DNA of 64,000 bases from Bacteroidaceae bacterium (GTDB taxonomy: Bacteria; Bacteroidota; Bacteroidia; Bacteroidales; Bacteroidaceae): positions 496,001-560,000 of the forward strand of contig JAKSIO010000001.1 of assembly GCA_024398785.1 (NCBI GenBank), written 5' to 3'. A program made the translations under genes and the position numbers. Below the pieces are notes generated by a model. The model made no database searches. It saw only the letters and a list, made by a program, of their open reading frames with translations, and was not told the DNA's origin. Positions 1 through 7,550 of this stretch are shown here, piece after piece. Numbering within the stretch: position 1 is the stretch's first letter; each line of letters opens with the position of its first letter.

Positions 1-490
1 CAAGCAGCTCTTTGATGTGGCATCATTGTTTGACATTACGGATGACTTGACAGTTACCAGAGAAACCTTCACCCGCTTCGCAGCGGTAGAACTGCAATAC
101 CGTCATTTGGATCCAAATGACATTCGCCTTGTGCTGGATGACATATTCCAAAGCGCCTTGTGCATCTGCATGCGAGGAACCCAGAAACCTGAAGTGTTCC
201 AATTGTTTCAGGATGGCATCAGTCGTATAGGAAACTTCATACACAGCGAGAGATACAATCTTGATTCGGCAATTGTGAACGCCTCAAAAGCGGCTTATCT
301 TAGCCGATTACTTGATTGCGGAATCAATGAAGTTCGCCATTATTCTCCGGATGGATTGAGTGAACTGGCTGATCAGGTCATTCAACAGCCTCTTCCGACA
401 AAGCTGAACAAGTTGAAGAAGACACATCCTGAGGCATTCTTCTATTGGATTGAGATTGGTAAGATGACGGCTTCTGATAATTCCAAATGA
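1..490 (+). CDS. C-terminal part of a nucleotidyltransferase, AbiEii/AbiGii toxin-like (5' end outside window)
   Basis: The reading frame is open from the window edge (codons K-Q-L-F-D-V precede the first possible GTG at 17), so this is the tail of a longer protein ending at 490. The K-Q-L-F-D-x-x-x-L-F-D run followed by a helical domain of about 150 residues resembles the C-terminal half of AbiEii/AbiGii-type nucleotidyltransferases, the toxin half of abortive-infection toxin-antitoxin pairs. The catalytic N-terminal domain lies outside the window, so activity cannot be judged. The assignment rests on my recollection of the family and is only moderately sure. It could be any helical accessory protein of a mobile element. 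Confidence 0.45.
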   Translation, partial: KQLFDVASLFDITDDLTVTRETFTRFAAVELQYRHLDPNDIRLVLDDIFQSALCICMRGTQKPEVFQLFQDGISRIGNFIHSERYNLDSAIVNASKAAYLSRLLDCGINEVRHYSPDGLSELADQVIQQPLPTKLNKLKKTHPEAFFYWIEIGKMTASDNSK

Positions 491-527
491 GCATGCAACA
501 TTTATTTTGAAATGTTGAGGCATCGAT

Positions 528-765
528 TTGTTGCAACTATCGGAGCTGCCTGTTCTTCGTGTGATTCGAAGTAATCTTGGAATTCTTCAAAGGTCATCTT
601 CTCAAAGACGCTCAATCCATTACCTTCGCGGTCATTGGCTTGAAATCCTTGTTTTTGAATTTTTCATCTCATTCATAATGTTTTTGAATTAAAAAATAAC
701 AAATATAAATATAATATATTATAAATCAAATAGTTATATGAGTTGACGACGACGGCAAAGGTGTC
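528..765 (-). pseudogene. Degenerate partial copy of the 2366-3076 gene and its promoter region
   Basis: On the minus strand, 528-600 reads K-M-T-F-E-E-F-Q-D-Y-F-E-S, nearly identical to residues 74 onward of the gene at 2366-3076. Bases 700-765 match the upstream region of that gene (AT-rich leader, then ATTATAAATCAAATAGTTAT and GACGGCAAAGGTG). The part between is shortened and carries no open frame. The -7 element is damaged: the intact copy has TAccTTTG, while this one reads CAccTTTG. The simplest reading is an old duplication followed by deletion. It sits directly after the AbiEii-like gene and shows that this flank has been rearranged. Confidence 0.75.
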
Positions 766-873
766 CGGAACTGTTGTCAACTTGTGTCAAGGATTTTGGC
801 TCAGGAGCGAAATAATATGTATGATTGAAATTTATTGAATAATTTTGTACAAGCAATCCAATTTATATCAATT

Positions 874-1542
874 ATGGAGACACATTACGAATTCAATGAT
901 TTGAAGGCTCTATTGTCAATGAGAGGCGTTGAGTCGGAGATGGACATCGAACAAAGGTTTTCTGACATTGCTGAAATTTTATTGACAAAGACGGCAATCA
1001 GAAAAGGTGAACGACTTTATTACTTGACTGACATAGAATTCTACTGGTTCTCGAAGAATCACAAGGACACAATCACATACCCTAGAAATTGCAATGTCGG
1101 TGATTGGTTCTTCCATAACAGCGGCGTTGACATTGCTTTTGACAGCTATGTGAGCACTTCGGTAAAGAACGGCAAAAGGAAACCTGTTCTTGACGGGACT
1201 GAAAGGTTCGGGGGTATCCTTATCCGTGGAATGAAGCCGGAAACAAATTGGCTTGCAGATGGAGAAGTCAAGACATTTGATGGTCCATATAAGGCGGTTG
1301 ATGAGCTTTTTGACCGATTCAGCGCCATTGAGACGCCGTCAGATTTCCCAATACTTGTTCCATACAACCATTCAGGAAATATCCAGACAAGTCCCAGAAA
1401 GAATCTTCTTGTAAGGAAAACTGCAAAAGAGAAAGTGTCCGGAATTCTCAGAGGCAACTATTATGATGTTGAGCAGCACCTCCAAGAACTCACAGACAGT
1501 TTCAACCTTTACCTGTCAAAGCCTTACAGGTACTTCCTGTAA
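874..1542 (+). CDS. Unrecognised 222-aa protein
   Basis: I chose the ATG at 874 over the upstream TTG at 835; AT-rich DNA precedes it, as usual in this order. The protein is soluble with no signal peptide or membrane segment. A central stretch reads YLTDIEFYW, then N-C-N-V-G-D-W-F-F-H-N-S-G-V-D-I, then F-G-G-I-L-I-R-G-M. The order (acidic helix, hydrophobic strand, hydrophobic strand ending in R-G) faintly recalls methylpurine DNA glycosylases of the Mpg type, but I see no decisive catalytic signature and do not assign that function. Its 3' end overlaps the converging gene at 1516 by 27 bases. Confidence 0.7.
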   Translation: METHYEFNDLKALLSMRGVESEMDIEQRFSDIAEILLTKTAIRKGERLYYLTDIEFYWFSKNHKDTITYPRNCNVGDWFFHNSGVDIAFDSYVSTSVKNGKRKPVLDGTERFGGILIRGMKPETNWLADGEVKTFDGPYKAVDELFDRFSAIETPSDFPILVPYNHSGNIQTSPRKNLLVRKTAKEKVSGILRGNYYDVEQHLQELTDSFNLYLSKPYRYFL

Positions 1543-2388
1543 ATCCTCACAGTCTTCCACCACCCAGCTGCAGCAGTTCAGGCATCCCTCGTAACGGATG
1601 AGATCCGTGGCGTCAACCATCTCGATGCGACCATTGTATGATGGCATCAGCTTGGATATCTGACGGAGCGCCTGATCATCTTCCGGAATGTAGAACTTCG
1701 GTAGCACCAGTACATCATTCGTCTGCAACCAGTTGATATAAGCCCAGCTGTTCTTATCAAGTTTCGGTACATCGAAATGAAGTTCGTGCACTTTCTTGAA
1801 ATTGTGCTCCAGTATGTTACGGAACCTTGAAGCCATCTTCCTGTCCAACTGGCTGTAATTGGTCATCAGGATGGTATCATTGTCAACCATACGGCATATC
1901 CCGTCGACGTGACCGTATGTTTCGTTGCTGTCCCAAGGCAACACCACCAGCTGGCCACAGAGATATGCTTCGAGAATTCTGGTCAGATAGCTTACCTGTG
2001 CCCAGGAATTTTCTTCAAAGACCTTGGATGTCATTATGAACTTGCCTCCGCAGCGGATGAAGTTTCCGCCATCGATGACAATGCCGGAGAGTCCACTGCT
2101 GAAACTGATGCCGGTAGCTCTGGCCACTTCGTTTCCGTCCGTAATGGTGTCTTTGTACTTCGGATTATCCCTCAGATAGTCCGGATTGTAGGTGAATCCG
2201 ACCAGATGTTCGGGAAACACCGGAATAGGCATAAAGTCCCGTACCCAGATGTCTTTGGTGCCTTGGAGTAATCTGAATTCGACTCCATATCTGGAGAGGA
2301 CTTCTTCAAGCCCCTTGAACGTCTTCGGGCAACGTTCGGGAAGCAGGCTTGAGAAGTACACAAGATTACTGTAGTTTTCGCTGATCAT
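1516..2388 (-). CDS. Agmatine deiminase / Porphyromonas-type arginine deiminase family protein
   Basis: A protein of 290 residues (301 if the ATG at 2421 is used). Family landmarks in order: K-D-I-W-V-R-D-F-M-P near residue 50, I-V-I-D-G-G-N-F near 105, a G-H-V-D-G segment near 160 with the general-acid His and Asp, and a Cys-rich C-terminal segment (G-C-L-N-C-C-S-W) near residue 270 where the catalytic Cys is expected. Family members hydrolyse agmatine or peptidyl-arginine guanidinium groups, releasing ammonia. No signal peptide is visible, so it is probably cytosolic, unlike secreted PPAD. The usual G-G-G-x-x-H-C around the nucleophile is not standard here, so the substrate is uncertain. 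It overlaps the upstream gene (stop at 2366) and is probably co-transcribed with it. Confidence 0.75.
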   Translation of the reverse strand: MISENYSNLVYFSSLLPERCPKTFKGLEEVLSRYGVEFRLLQGTKDIWVRDFMPIPVFPEHLVGFTYNPDYLRDNPKYKDTITDGNEVARATGISFSSGLSGIVIDGGNFIRCGGKFIMTSKVFEENSWAQVSYLTRILEAYLCGQLVVLPWDSNETYGHVDGICRMVDNDTILMTNYSQLDRKMASRFRNILEHNFKKVHELHFDVPKLDKNSWAYINWLQTNDVLVLPKFYIPEDDQALRQISKLMPSYNGRIEMVDATDLIRYEGCLNCCSWVVEDCEDLQEVPVRL

Positions 2389-3076
2389 CGCATTCTGAAT
2401 TGAGAAGTTCCAACAGACCATTTAGTTTCTTGCGACGGTTCCATGACTTGTTTTCGGTAGCGCGTCTGATGAGGTATTCGAGGTCATAGCGTTTTACGTT
2501 AATGGCCAACTCATTGCCTGAAGATGCAATAAGCTTGATTCTGGATATCTCGTCTTCCTTGATGCTGTGAGCTTCTTCATACACACGGAGGGCATCATAT
2601 ACGCAGGTGTTAAATCCTTCCTCGATTATGCAACTCACTGGCATGCCATCTTCGCACACGAGATCATAGAACATGGCGACAATTCGCTCATGGCGGTCCT
2701 TGCAGTATGACGTTCTTGCCATCGTGTGGACAATGACAGGAATACCATCGCGATACCAAGGCTTGTTTGGTTGGGTACACAAGTTGATTGCAACTATCGG
2801 CGCGGCCTGTTCTTCATTGGACTCGAAGTAATCTTGAAACTCTTCATATGTCATTTTCTGGAAGTACGACAAGCGGTCAATGATTGCCTGCGGGTCTTCC
2901 AATTGGAAGTATTCAGAGAATCTGCTGAACGGGATACTGAAACTCTTGTCCTCAGCCTTAACATTGATAGGAGAATAGTCTTCTGTTCCGGTAATGCATA
3001 CGGAATACTTTCCATTGTGTAGAGAAACACTCAGAGGTTTGAAGGTCAAGACCTTGGAAATTTGATTTTTTGACAT
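2366..3076 (-). CDS. Unrecognised 236-aa protein, first gene of a two-gene operon
   Basis: Starts at the ATG at 3076, about 80 bases downstream of a good Bacteroidetes promoter (3158-3187), and overlaps the deiminase-family gene. No signal peptide or membrane segment is visible. The N-terminal half looks beta-rich and the C-terminal half helical, ending in a basic segment (S-W-N-R-R-K-K-L-N). I do not recognise the family. A shortened, decayed copy lies at 528-765, so the gene has been duplicated locally. Confidence 0.75.
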   Translation of the reverse strand: MSKNQISKVLTFKPLSVSLHNGKYSVCITGTEDYSPINVKAEDKSFSIPFSRFSEYFQLEDPQAIIDRLSYFQKMTYEEFQDYFESNEEQAAPIVAINLCTQPNKPWYRDGIPVIVHTMARTSYCKDRHERIVAMFYDLVCEDGMPVSCIIEEGFNTCVYDALRVYEEAHSIKEDEISRIKLIASSGNELAINVKRYDLEYLIRRATENKSWNRRKKLNGLLELLNSECDDQRKLQ

Positions 3077-3157
3077 AAGATTTTTGTTTGAAAATTATAT
3101 AAAAAATATATTTAATATATTGTAAATCAATTAGTTATGGCAATCCGATAACGGCGG

Positions 3158-3187
3158 CAAAGGTATAAAGGAAATCCGGATTTGCAA
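3158..3187 (-). promoter_or_regulatory. Bacteroidetes-type promoter for the 3076/2388 operon
   Basis: On the minus strand, TTG (3187-3185) is followed after 19 bases by TAccTTTG (3165-3158), matching the Bacteroidetes primary sigma-factor pattern. It points at the gene starting at 3076. Confidence 0.75.
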
Positions 3188-3367
3188 GCATAATCGAGAA
3201 AAAATGCGTTGCTGACTTGTGTAAGCGCAACGGATAAAATTGATTACATGAAACGAAAATCTGGGAAAGATTACCGAAGATGACATTCTGTGTGGGAAGT
3301 TCAACACATTCTGCGCAAATTTCGCGCATAACTTTGCAATATGTTGACACACAATATGTTGCGGCTA

Positions 3368-3383
3368 TTATTTTCCGATGCAG
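3368..3383. repeat. attL of the 54-kb element: TTATTTTCCGATGCAG
   Basis: A 16-bp sequence repeated perfectly in the same orientation at 57366-57381. The reverse complement encodes C-I-G-K-stop, the invariant C-terminus of MnmE (TrmE/ThdF). The 3' end of mnmE/thdF is a known integration site, for example for SGI1 of Salmonella. The left copy lies about 290 bases upstream of the gene at 3076, with repeated integrase-arm-like sites just inside it. Confidence 0.75.
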
Positions 3384-3656
3384 GTTATGTGGTTCGTATT
3401 TTTGTTATTTGTCTTATCTTATTGAACCACAATTATTTATAGCACATTTCCTTTTAAAAAGATTACCGCAGAAGGGGTGCCGTGTGCCAAGACGTGTGCC
3501 AGATTCTTCTATCTGAAAAACACTCTCGCCAAACGGAAACAAGCGCAAACCTATCATAGCTCGGGTAAAAAGAGAAAAAGTTTACCTTTCGTTGTGTACG
3601 GCTTGTGTGCGTTTGGTGGTGCAAAGATACTACTTTTCGGTGAACTTTCTCACATA

Positions 3657-3706
3657 AGTTTGCGTGAGTTTGCGTGAGTTTGCGTTGGTTTCAGCGAGTT
3701 TCCGTT
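3657..3706. repeat. Five phased 10-bp repeats (consensus AGTTTGCGTG)
   Basis: Units at 3657, 3667, 3677, 3687 and 3697: the first two are identical, the third differs at the last base, and the last two are degenerate. The 10-bp period places each unit on one face of the helix, as for cooperative binding by a small DNA-bending protein such as an excisionase. Position about 275 bp inside attL fits an integrase/Xis arm region. Confidence 0.6.
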
Positions 3707-3973
3707 TGGAACACCTTTTTGCAATGTGCGGATATCAGTTTGAGATAGGTTTCCGTTTGTTGTGCTCACAAAATAAAGAAGGACAAGAAGGTTTGGATAT
3801 ATAGACAAAGGATTGGTCTGGTCCGATTGCCTGTTCGTATCTTCCTCCATGGAAAGTTTATTTTTCTTTTAACCCGAACCATCCTTGTCTATTTGCTGTC
3901 TTGTATGCCATCGTTGTGCCTTTGACGAACGGCCATTCGCACAGAATGTCCTTCCTTACGGATAAGGACGTGG

Positions 3974-4198
3974 TTAACTGTCTTCCTTCCCTGATTCCTG
4001 GTTAATGTCTTTCGTCATTTCTGCTGCAGAAGTGAACTGCTTCAAGCATGTATCTACCACTGTCTTGAGTTCTGTTGACTCACTATGTATAACGATAATG
4101 CCACTTCGTTTTTCCGTCGCGAAGCTACGGTCAGTACATGGGTCGATAGATCTCTGCCAATACCATTCTTCAGAATCTTCCTTATTTTGATGTGCAGG
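3974..4198 (-). pseudogene. Remnant of a small gene, frameshifted and cut by IS66
   Basis: Reading leftwards from the IS66 insertion point, one frame encodes F-Y-G-L-H-I-K-I-R-K-I-L-K-N-G-I-G-R-D-L-S and then breaks. A second frame continues with V-I-H-S-E-S-T-E-L-K-T-V-V-D-T-C-L-K-Q-F to a stop at 3974. Together they look like one small protein disrupted by a frameshift and by the IS66 insertion. The family is not recognised. Confidence 0.35.
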
Positions 4199-4315
4199 CC
4201 ATAAAAGTAAGCAACCGGTAAACTAGCGTATAAGCCACATGAGTTCACAATTAGTGACCATTTGTGGCTTATTTGTTACTTCAAGATTCAATTTGTGGCA
4301 AGTAGTAACGATATG

Positions 4316-6064
4316 TTACATATTGTGACTTTGAGCCCACGAGCCTGGCAAAAGATCAGACATATCTTTGCCGTCCCTCTCATAGTATGGCATTTTTTCA
4401 AGAACGTCAACCATCCACTTCCTTGGGTCAACATTTCTGGCCTTGCATGTACCGATGAGGGAGTAGACTATTGCAGCCCTGTAAGCCGATGCGTCATTGC
4501 CGCAGAAGAGATAATTTTTTCTTCCGATCGCTAACGGTCTAACCTGATTTTCTATGAGATTATTATCAATATTGATTCGACCATCATTCACATATATGCT
4601 GAGTCTCTCTATGAGACCATAGCTGTAGGCTATGGCTCTACCTATTCTGCTTTTAGGAAGAACCTGGCAGTAGTTGTCCTCAAGCCATTTCTCGTATTGC
4701 TTGATAAGAGGGTATGATTTCTCACGCCTTAAGGTGCATCTATCTTCTGGAGTCATTTCTCTTTCTGTCGCCTCAGACTCTATTGCGTAAAGTTGGCGGA
4801 TGATAGTCAGAGCATAGTCGGCCCTCTTCTTGTCCTCCTTCTGGGCCTCTATATATTTCCTTCTGGCATGAGCCCAGCATCCGGCAATCTGTACACCCTT
4901 TTTCCCCTCGAACTGGTCATAGGCTCCATAACCGTCAGTCTGGATTGTACCTTGGTAGCGTGACAACAGGGTACGGGCAGTCTTGTAGCTTCTTGAGCCA
5001 CAGTCATACCAGAAGAACACATCACCCTCAATACCATCACGGACTATCCATTCGTAACCCTTTCGGGCACGATGCTTCTCATTGTCAATGACTGGCAATG
5101 TACTCTCATCTACCTGTACGTAGACACTTTTCAAGACTTTGCACCGGAGAAGGTCATAAAGAACTTTCAGCCGCTCCACCGTGGCTTCATACCAACCGCC
5201 CATCGTCGAGTCGCTGATTGTTATTCCGGCTTCTTTATATTGTTGTATTATCCGATAGAACGGAAGGTGGTAAAGGAACTTCAGTATTATTATATCAGCA
5301 AGAACTGTAGGTCCAGCCATACATTTGTTTATGGCTTGCAGAGGTTTTTCTGCCTCTATTATGGTCCTCTCCTCAGGCTCTTTAGTCTCTATTTCAGATG
5401 TGAGTATCACCTTGTTTGTGATTGTCCTTACTATTGACACCTTTGCGGGGACCACCTTAAGGCTTTCAGAGACCTCCCTTCCTATTACAGTGTATCCCGG
5501 AAGGAGATTGCCTTCCTCATCAGTAGTGCCTTCAGGGTATATTTCAATGACTTCAACGGGAAGACCAGTCGTATCAAGCTTTCTTCTGGAAGGCTTGGAC
5601 TTAGTCCTGATTGTGGTTGTCATGGTTGTCTCCGCAGACTCAAGGTCAGAGGATGCCGCAGCCTGATTCTCCTGCTGGTCTTCCATCGGGAAGAGCGTTG
5701 GATAGATGTCTTCAGGATTGTTCGGAAGATATTTCTTCTCACTCATCCTGCCGAACACCTTCTTCTGCAGCCAGTCAAGACGGGATGACAGTTTGTATAT
5801 CTCCGCATCCTTCTCTTTGATCAATCTGTCCTTTGATTCAATGGTGGCCGTCTTGATCCTTATCTCTTCATTCTGCTTCTCGATAATGCCACCCTGTTTT
5901 TCGATGACATTGCTCTGGAGGTCAATTACGGCGTCCCTTTTCTCGAGACTTGCATCAGAAGAAGAGTCGGAGCTCGCCTCCAGTAGCTCCGATTCAAGCG
6001 AAGACACCCTTGCGCGGAGCGTCTCCAACTCTTTCATCATTGCCATCTGTTCCTCTTGAGTCAT
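4316..6064 (-). CDS. tnpC: IS66 transposase TnpC
   Basis: A 582-residue protein. The N-terminal 150 residues are a leucine-zipper-like coiled coil, followed by a linker, a beta-rich segment and the DDE transposase core: Y-V-Q-V-D-E-S-T-L-P holds the first Asp, Q-T-D-G-Y-G-A-Y the second, and D-G-R-I-N-I-D-N-N-L-I-E-N the Glu region. The C-terminus has the IS66 hallmark V-R-P-L-A-I-G-R-K-N-Y-L-F-C-G. Length and motif order are normal, so it is predicted active. It is the last gene of the element; the upstream neighbour is tnpB, 73 bases away. Confidence 0.95.
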   Translation of the reverse strand: MTQEEQMAMMKELETLRARVSSLESELLEASSDSSSDASLEKRDAVIDLQSNVIEKQGGIIEKQNEEIRIKTATIESKDRLIKEKDAEIYKLSSRLDWLQKKVFGRMSEKKYLPNNPEDIYPTLFPMEDQQENQAAASSDLESAETTMTTTIRTKSKPSRRKLDTTGLPVEVIEIYPEGTTDEEGNLLPGYTVIGREVSESLKVVPAKVSIVRTITNKVILTSEIETKEPEERTIIEAEKPLQAINKCMAGPTVLADIIILKFLYHLPFYRIIQQYKEAGITISDSTMGGWYEATVERLKVLYDLLRCKVLKSVYVQVDESTLPVIDNEKHRARKGYEWIVRDGIEGDVFFWYDCGSRSYKTARTLLSRYQGTIQTDGYGAYDQFEGKKGVQIAGCWAHARRKYIEAQKEDKKRADYALTIIRQLYAIESEATEREMTPEDRCTLRREKSYPLIKQYEKWLEDNYCQVLPKSRIGRAIAYSYGLIERLSIYVNDGRINIDNNLIENQVRPLAIGRKNYLFCGNDASAYRAAIVYSLIGTCKARNVDPRKWMVDVLEKMPYYERDGKDMSDLLPGSWAQSHNM

Positions 6065-6137
6065 GCCTGATTGCCTTGTTTTTCTTTATACAAGATAGCA
6101 ATTTTTATCGACAATTCCCAATATTTAAACGATTATT

Positions 6138-6503
6138 TTATAGTCTTTTGCGAAGATTAGCAAGGTCTTCGAGACGCTGTCTCCTGGTCTTCGGATCATC
6201 TACAATACCCTCTACCATAAGTACAAGTTCCCTCCATTTAAGGCTTCCGTCCTTCTCATAGGAAGTGGGTTTCCCTAGCGTCCCGGCCTCCATAAGTTTT
6301 GAGTAAAGCACCATTCCACCAGGTTCCCAGTGGAGCACCTTTATCCTGGTCCTGTTCTTGTTGATGAAGATGAAGGCGTCTCCGCAAAGAGGGTCAAGGT
6401 TCATCATGTTGGTGATTATTCCACTCAGGGAGTGGAAGCTCTTGCGCATGTCTGTTGGTTCGCTGTAGAGCCAGTAGCGAACACTGTCATTAAGGTTGAA
6501 CAT
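6138..6503 (-). CDS. tnpB: IS66 accessory protein TnpB
   Basis: I chose the ATG at 6503, giving the standard N-terminus (M-F-N-L-N-D-S-V-R-Y-W-L-Y) and 121 residues; a longer frame reaches 6554. The signature T-D-M-R-K-S-F-H-S-L-S-G, followed by D-A-F-I-F-I-N-K-N-R-T-R-I-K-V-L and the final R-K-R-L, identifies IS66 Orf2/TnpB, needed for transposition but of unclear biochemistry. The start overlaps the end of tnpA by 14 bases, suggesting translational coupling. Confidence 0.95.
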   Translation of the reverse strand: MFNLNDSVRYWLYSEPTDMRKSFHSLSGIITNMMNLDPLCGDAFIFINKNRTRIKVLHWEPGGMVLYSKLMEAGTLGKPTSYEKDGSLKWRELVLMVEGIVDDPKTRRQRLEDLANLRKRL

Positions 6504-6864
6504 TGCCGCTTGCTGCTTGTAGTATTGTCTGAAGCATGACGTTGTCAAACTCACCCTGGAACCTCACCATTGCTCCCGACACCAATTTCATCTCAATGCT
6601 CATCTTTGAAGTGCGGGGTTGAGATGCAGACTTGGGCCTTATCATTGCGGAGAAGTCAGGCTCCTGAACATATGGACCACCAGACGATAGTTGGACGAAC
6701 TCACCATTGCTGTTTGATTTCTTTTGCTCCTGGGCATACTTGGCTCTTGCATCATAGAATTGATATGGCTTGAGGTTGAGCTGCTCGAGTCTTTTCTTGT
6801 AGCTGACATGATGGTCCTTGCACCAGGTTGTGATTTCTAGGACCTCTTCTTTTGTGCATAACAT
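6490..6864 (-). CDS. tnpA: IS66 accessory protein TnpA (helix-turn-helix)
   Basis: Read from the ATG at 6864 it has 124 residues; the frame is open up to a TTG at 6915, so a slightly longer form is possible. The N-terminal part (T-K-E-E-V-L-E-I-T-T-W-C-K-D-H ... L-N-L-K-P-Y-Q-F-Y-D-A-R) is a helix-turn-helix of the type in IS66 TnpA. The C-terminal part has the I-E-M-K-L-V-S-G-A-M-V-R-F strand common to these proteins. It is the first gene of the element, close to the right inverted repeat. Confidence 0.88.
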   Translation of the reverse strand: MLCTKEEVLEITTWCKDHHVSYKKRLEQLNLKPYQFYDARAKYAQEQKKSNSNGEFVQLSSGGPYVQEPDFSAMIRPKSASQPRTSKMSIEMKLVSGAMVRFQGEFDNVMLQTILQAASGNVQP

Positions 6865-7045
6865 ATGTGATCTTGTTTTTGCCACAAAGTTCACAATTGT
6901 ACAACCATCAGTCAAGAACGCTAGTTTACCGGATGCTTACCCATAAAAATACGAGTATTCATTGTCTGGTCATGGCTTGCCCATTTACACTGTCCGTTAT
7001 TGTTGCGCGTAAAAATTGAAGTTTAACATTAATTCGTTCACAATT

Positions 7046-7381
7046 ATGAGACAGAATTCAGTTCAGATCAGTGGCTTTGTTTGCAAGCCAGAAGTACGCC
7101 AGTTCGCTAACAGCGCAGTATGCCGTTTCAACCTCGGAATCTCTCGCATCGAGAAGAAAGGAGAGGAGTCAGTAACCAACACCGCTTACCTTCCTGTGGA
7201 AGTATGGAAGGCAGATGCTTCAGACCTTGCTTCCCTTACCAAAGGCGCAAAAGTTGAGCTCGCAGGCTGGCTCAAGGCTGACAGCTACACAGACAAGGAT
7301 GGTCAGCCACGCAACAGGGTAGTGCTGGCTGTAAGCAGCTTCTCCATCCTGGAGAAAGATACGGAGGACAGCGGCGATTAA
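7046..7381 (+). CDS. ssb: Short single-stranded DNA-binding protein (SSB-like)
   Basis: Starts at the ATG at 7046 (M-R-Q-N-S-V-Q-I-S-G-F-V); 111 residues. The fold signature of bacterial SSB is clear: beta1 S-V-Q-I-S-G-F-V, R-F-N-L-G-I-S, the T-A-Y-L-P-V-E-V-W strand, then K-G-A-K-V-E-L-A-G-W-L. Only the OB-fold is present. The usual acidic C-terminal tip that recruits replication and repair partners is reduced to E-D-S-G-D without D-I-P-F. Mobile-element SSBs of this kind protect incoming single strands during transfer. A terminator follows. IS66 lies about 100 bases upstream and may have separated the gene from its original upstream sequences. Confidence 0.85.
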   Translation: MRQNSVQISGFVCKPEVRQFANSAVCRFNLGISRIEKKGEESVTNTAYLPVEVWKADASDLASLTKGAKVELAGWLKADSYTDKDGQPRNRVVLAVSSFSILEKDTEDSGD

Positions 7382-7404
7382 GCCGCTCCTTCATATCCAA
7401 ACCA

Positions 7405-7427
7405 AGGCACCTTCGGGTGTCTTTTAT
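7405..7427 (+). terminator. Rho-independent terminator after ssb
   Basis: Seven-base stem AGGCACC / GGTGTCT (one G-T pair) closed by the stable TTCG loop (7405-7422) and followed by TTTT. Confidence 0.8.
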
Positions 7428-7513
7428 TTTGTTCGCATCTTGGACTGTCATATCCTGTTTTGAATGTTTCTCTTTTAACCAGAGATCAATCCTACAGTCT
7501 ATACAATAATAGA

Positions 7514-7539
7514 GAAAGGCACCACTTCTGGTGCCTTTC
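7514..7539 (-). terminator. Terminator of the twelve-gene operon
   Basis: An 11-bp perfect stem (GAAAGGCACCA with its complement) around a four-base loop, 12 bases after the stop codon of the 7551-9605 gene. The stem ends in a T-rich strand on the leftward transcript. Confidence 0.75.
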
Positions 7540-7550
7540 ATGCTACAGTG

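Larger units (their letters stand above)
3384..4198. other. Non-coding left end of the element
   Basis: About 800 bases without a convincing gene. It holds two CGTGTGCCA sites (3481-3501), a phased 10-bp repeat block (3657-3706) and, at 3974-4198, remnants of a minus-strand reading frame. The short open frames here overlap each other and lack family features. The first part is probably the integrase/excisionase binding region. Confidence 0.5.
4207..6940. mobile_element. Intact IS66-family insertion sequence, 2734 bp
   Basis: The terminal inverted repeats are 22 bp with one mismatch (4207-4228 and 6919-6940, both starting GTAAGC at the outer ends). They are flanked by a perfect 8-bp target duplication, CCATAAAA (4199-4206 and 6941-6948), the length IS66 elements generate. 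It carries the three-gene set tnpA-tnpB-tnpC on the minus strand, all open. The perfect duplication points to a fairly recent insertion that has not recombined since. Confidence 0.95.

Noticed and set aside
874..1542. Assignment of the 222-aa protein as a DNA glycosylase
   Set aside because: Only a vague similarity in strand order was seen, and no catalytic signature supports it.
3280..3677. Short plus-strand frames around attL
   Set aside because: They cross the att site, promoter region and repeated arm sites and have no family features.
3657..3706. Possible CRISPR array
   Set aside because: The units are only 10 bp, directly abutting and without spacers, so it is a tandem binding-site array. 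No other CRISPR-like pattern was seen in the window.
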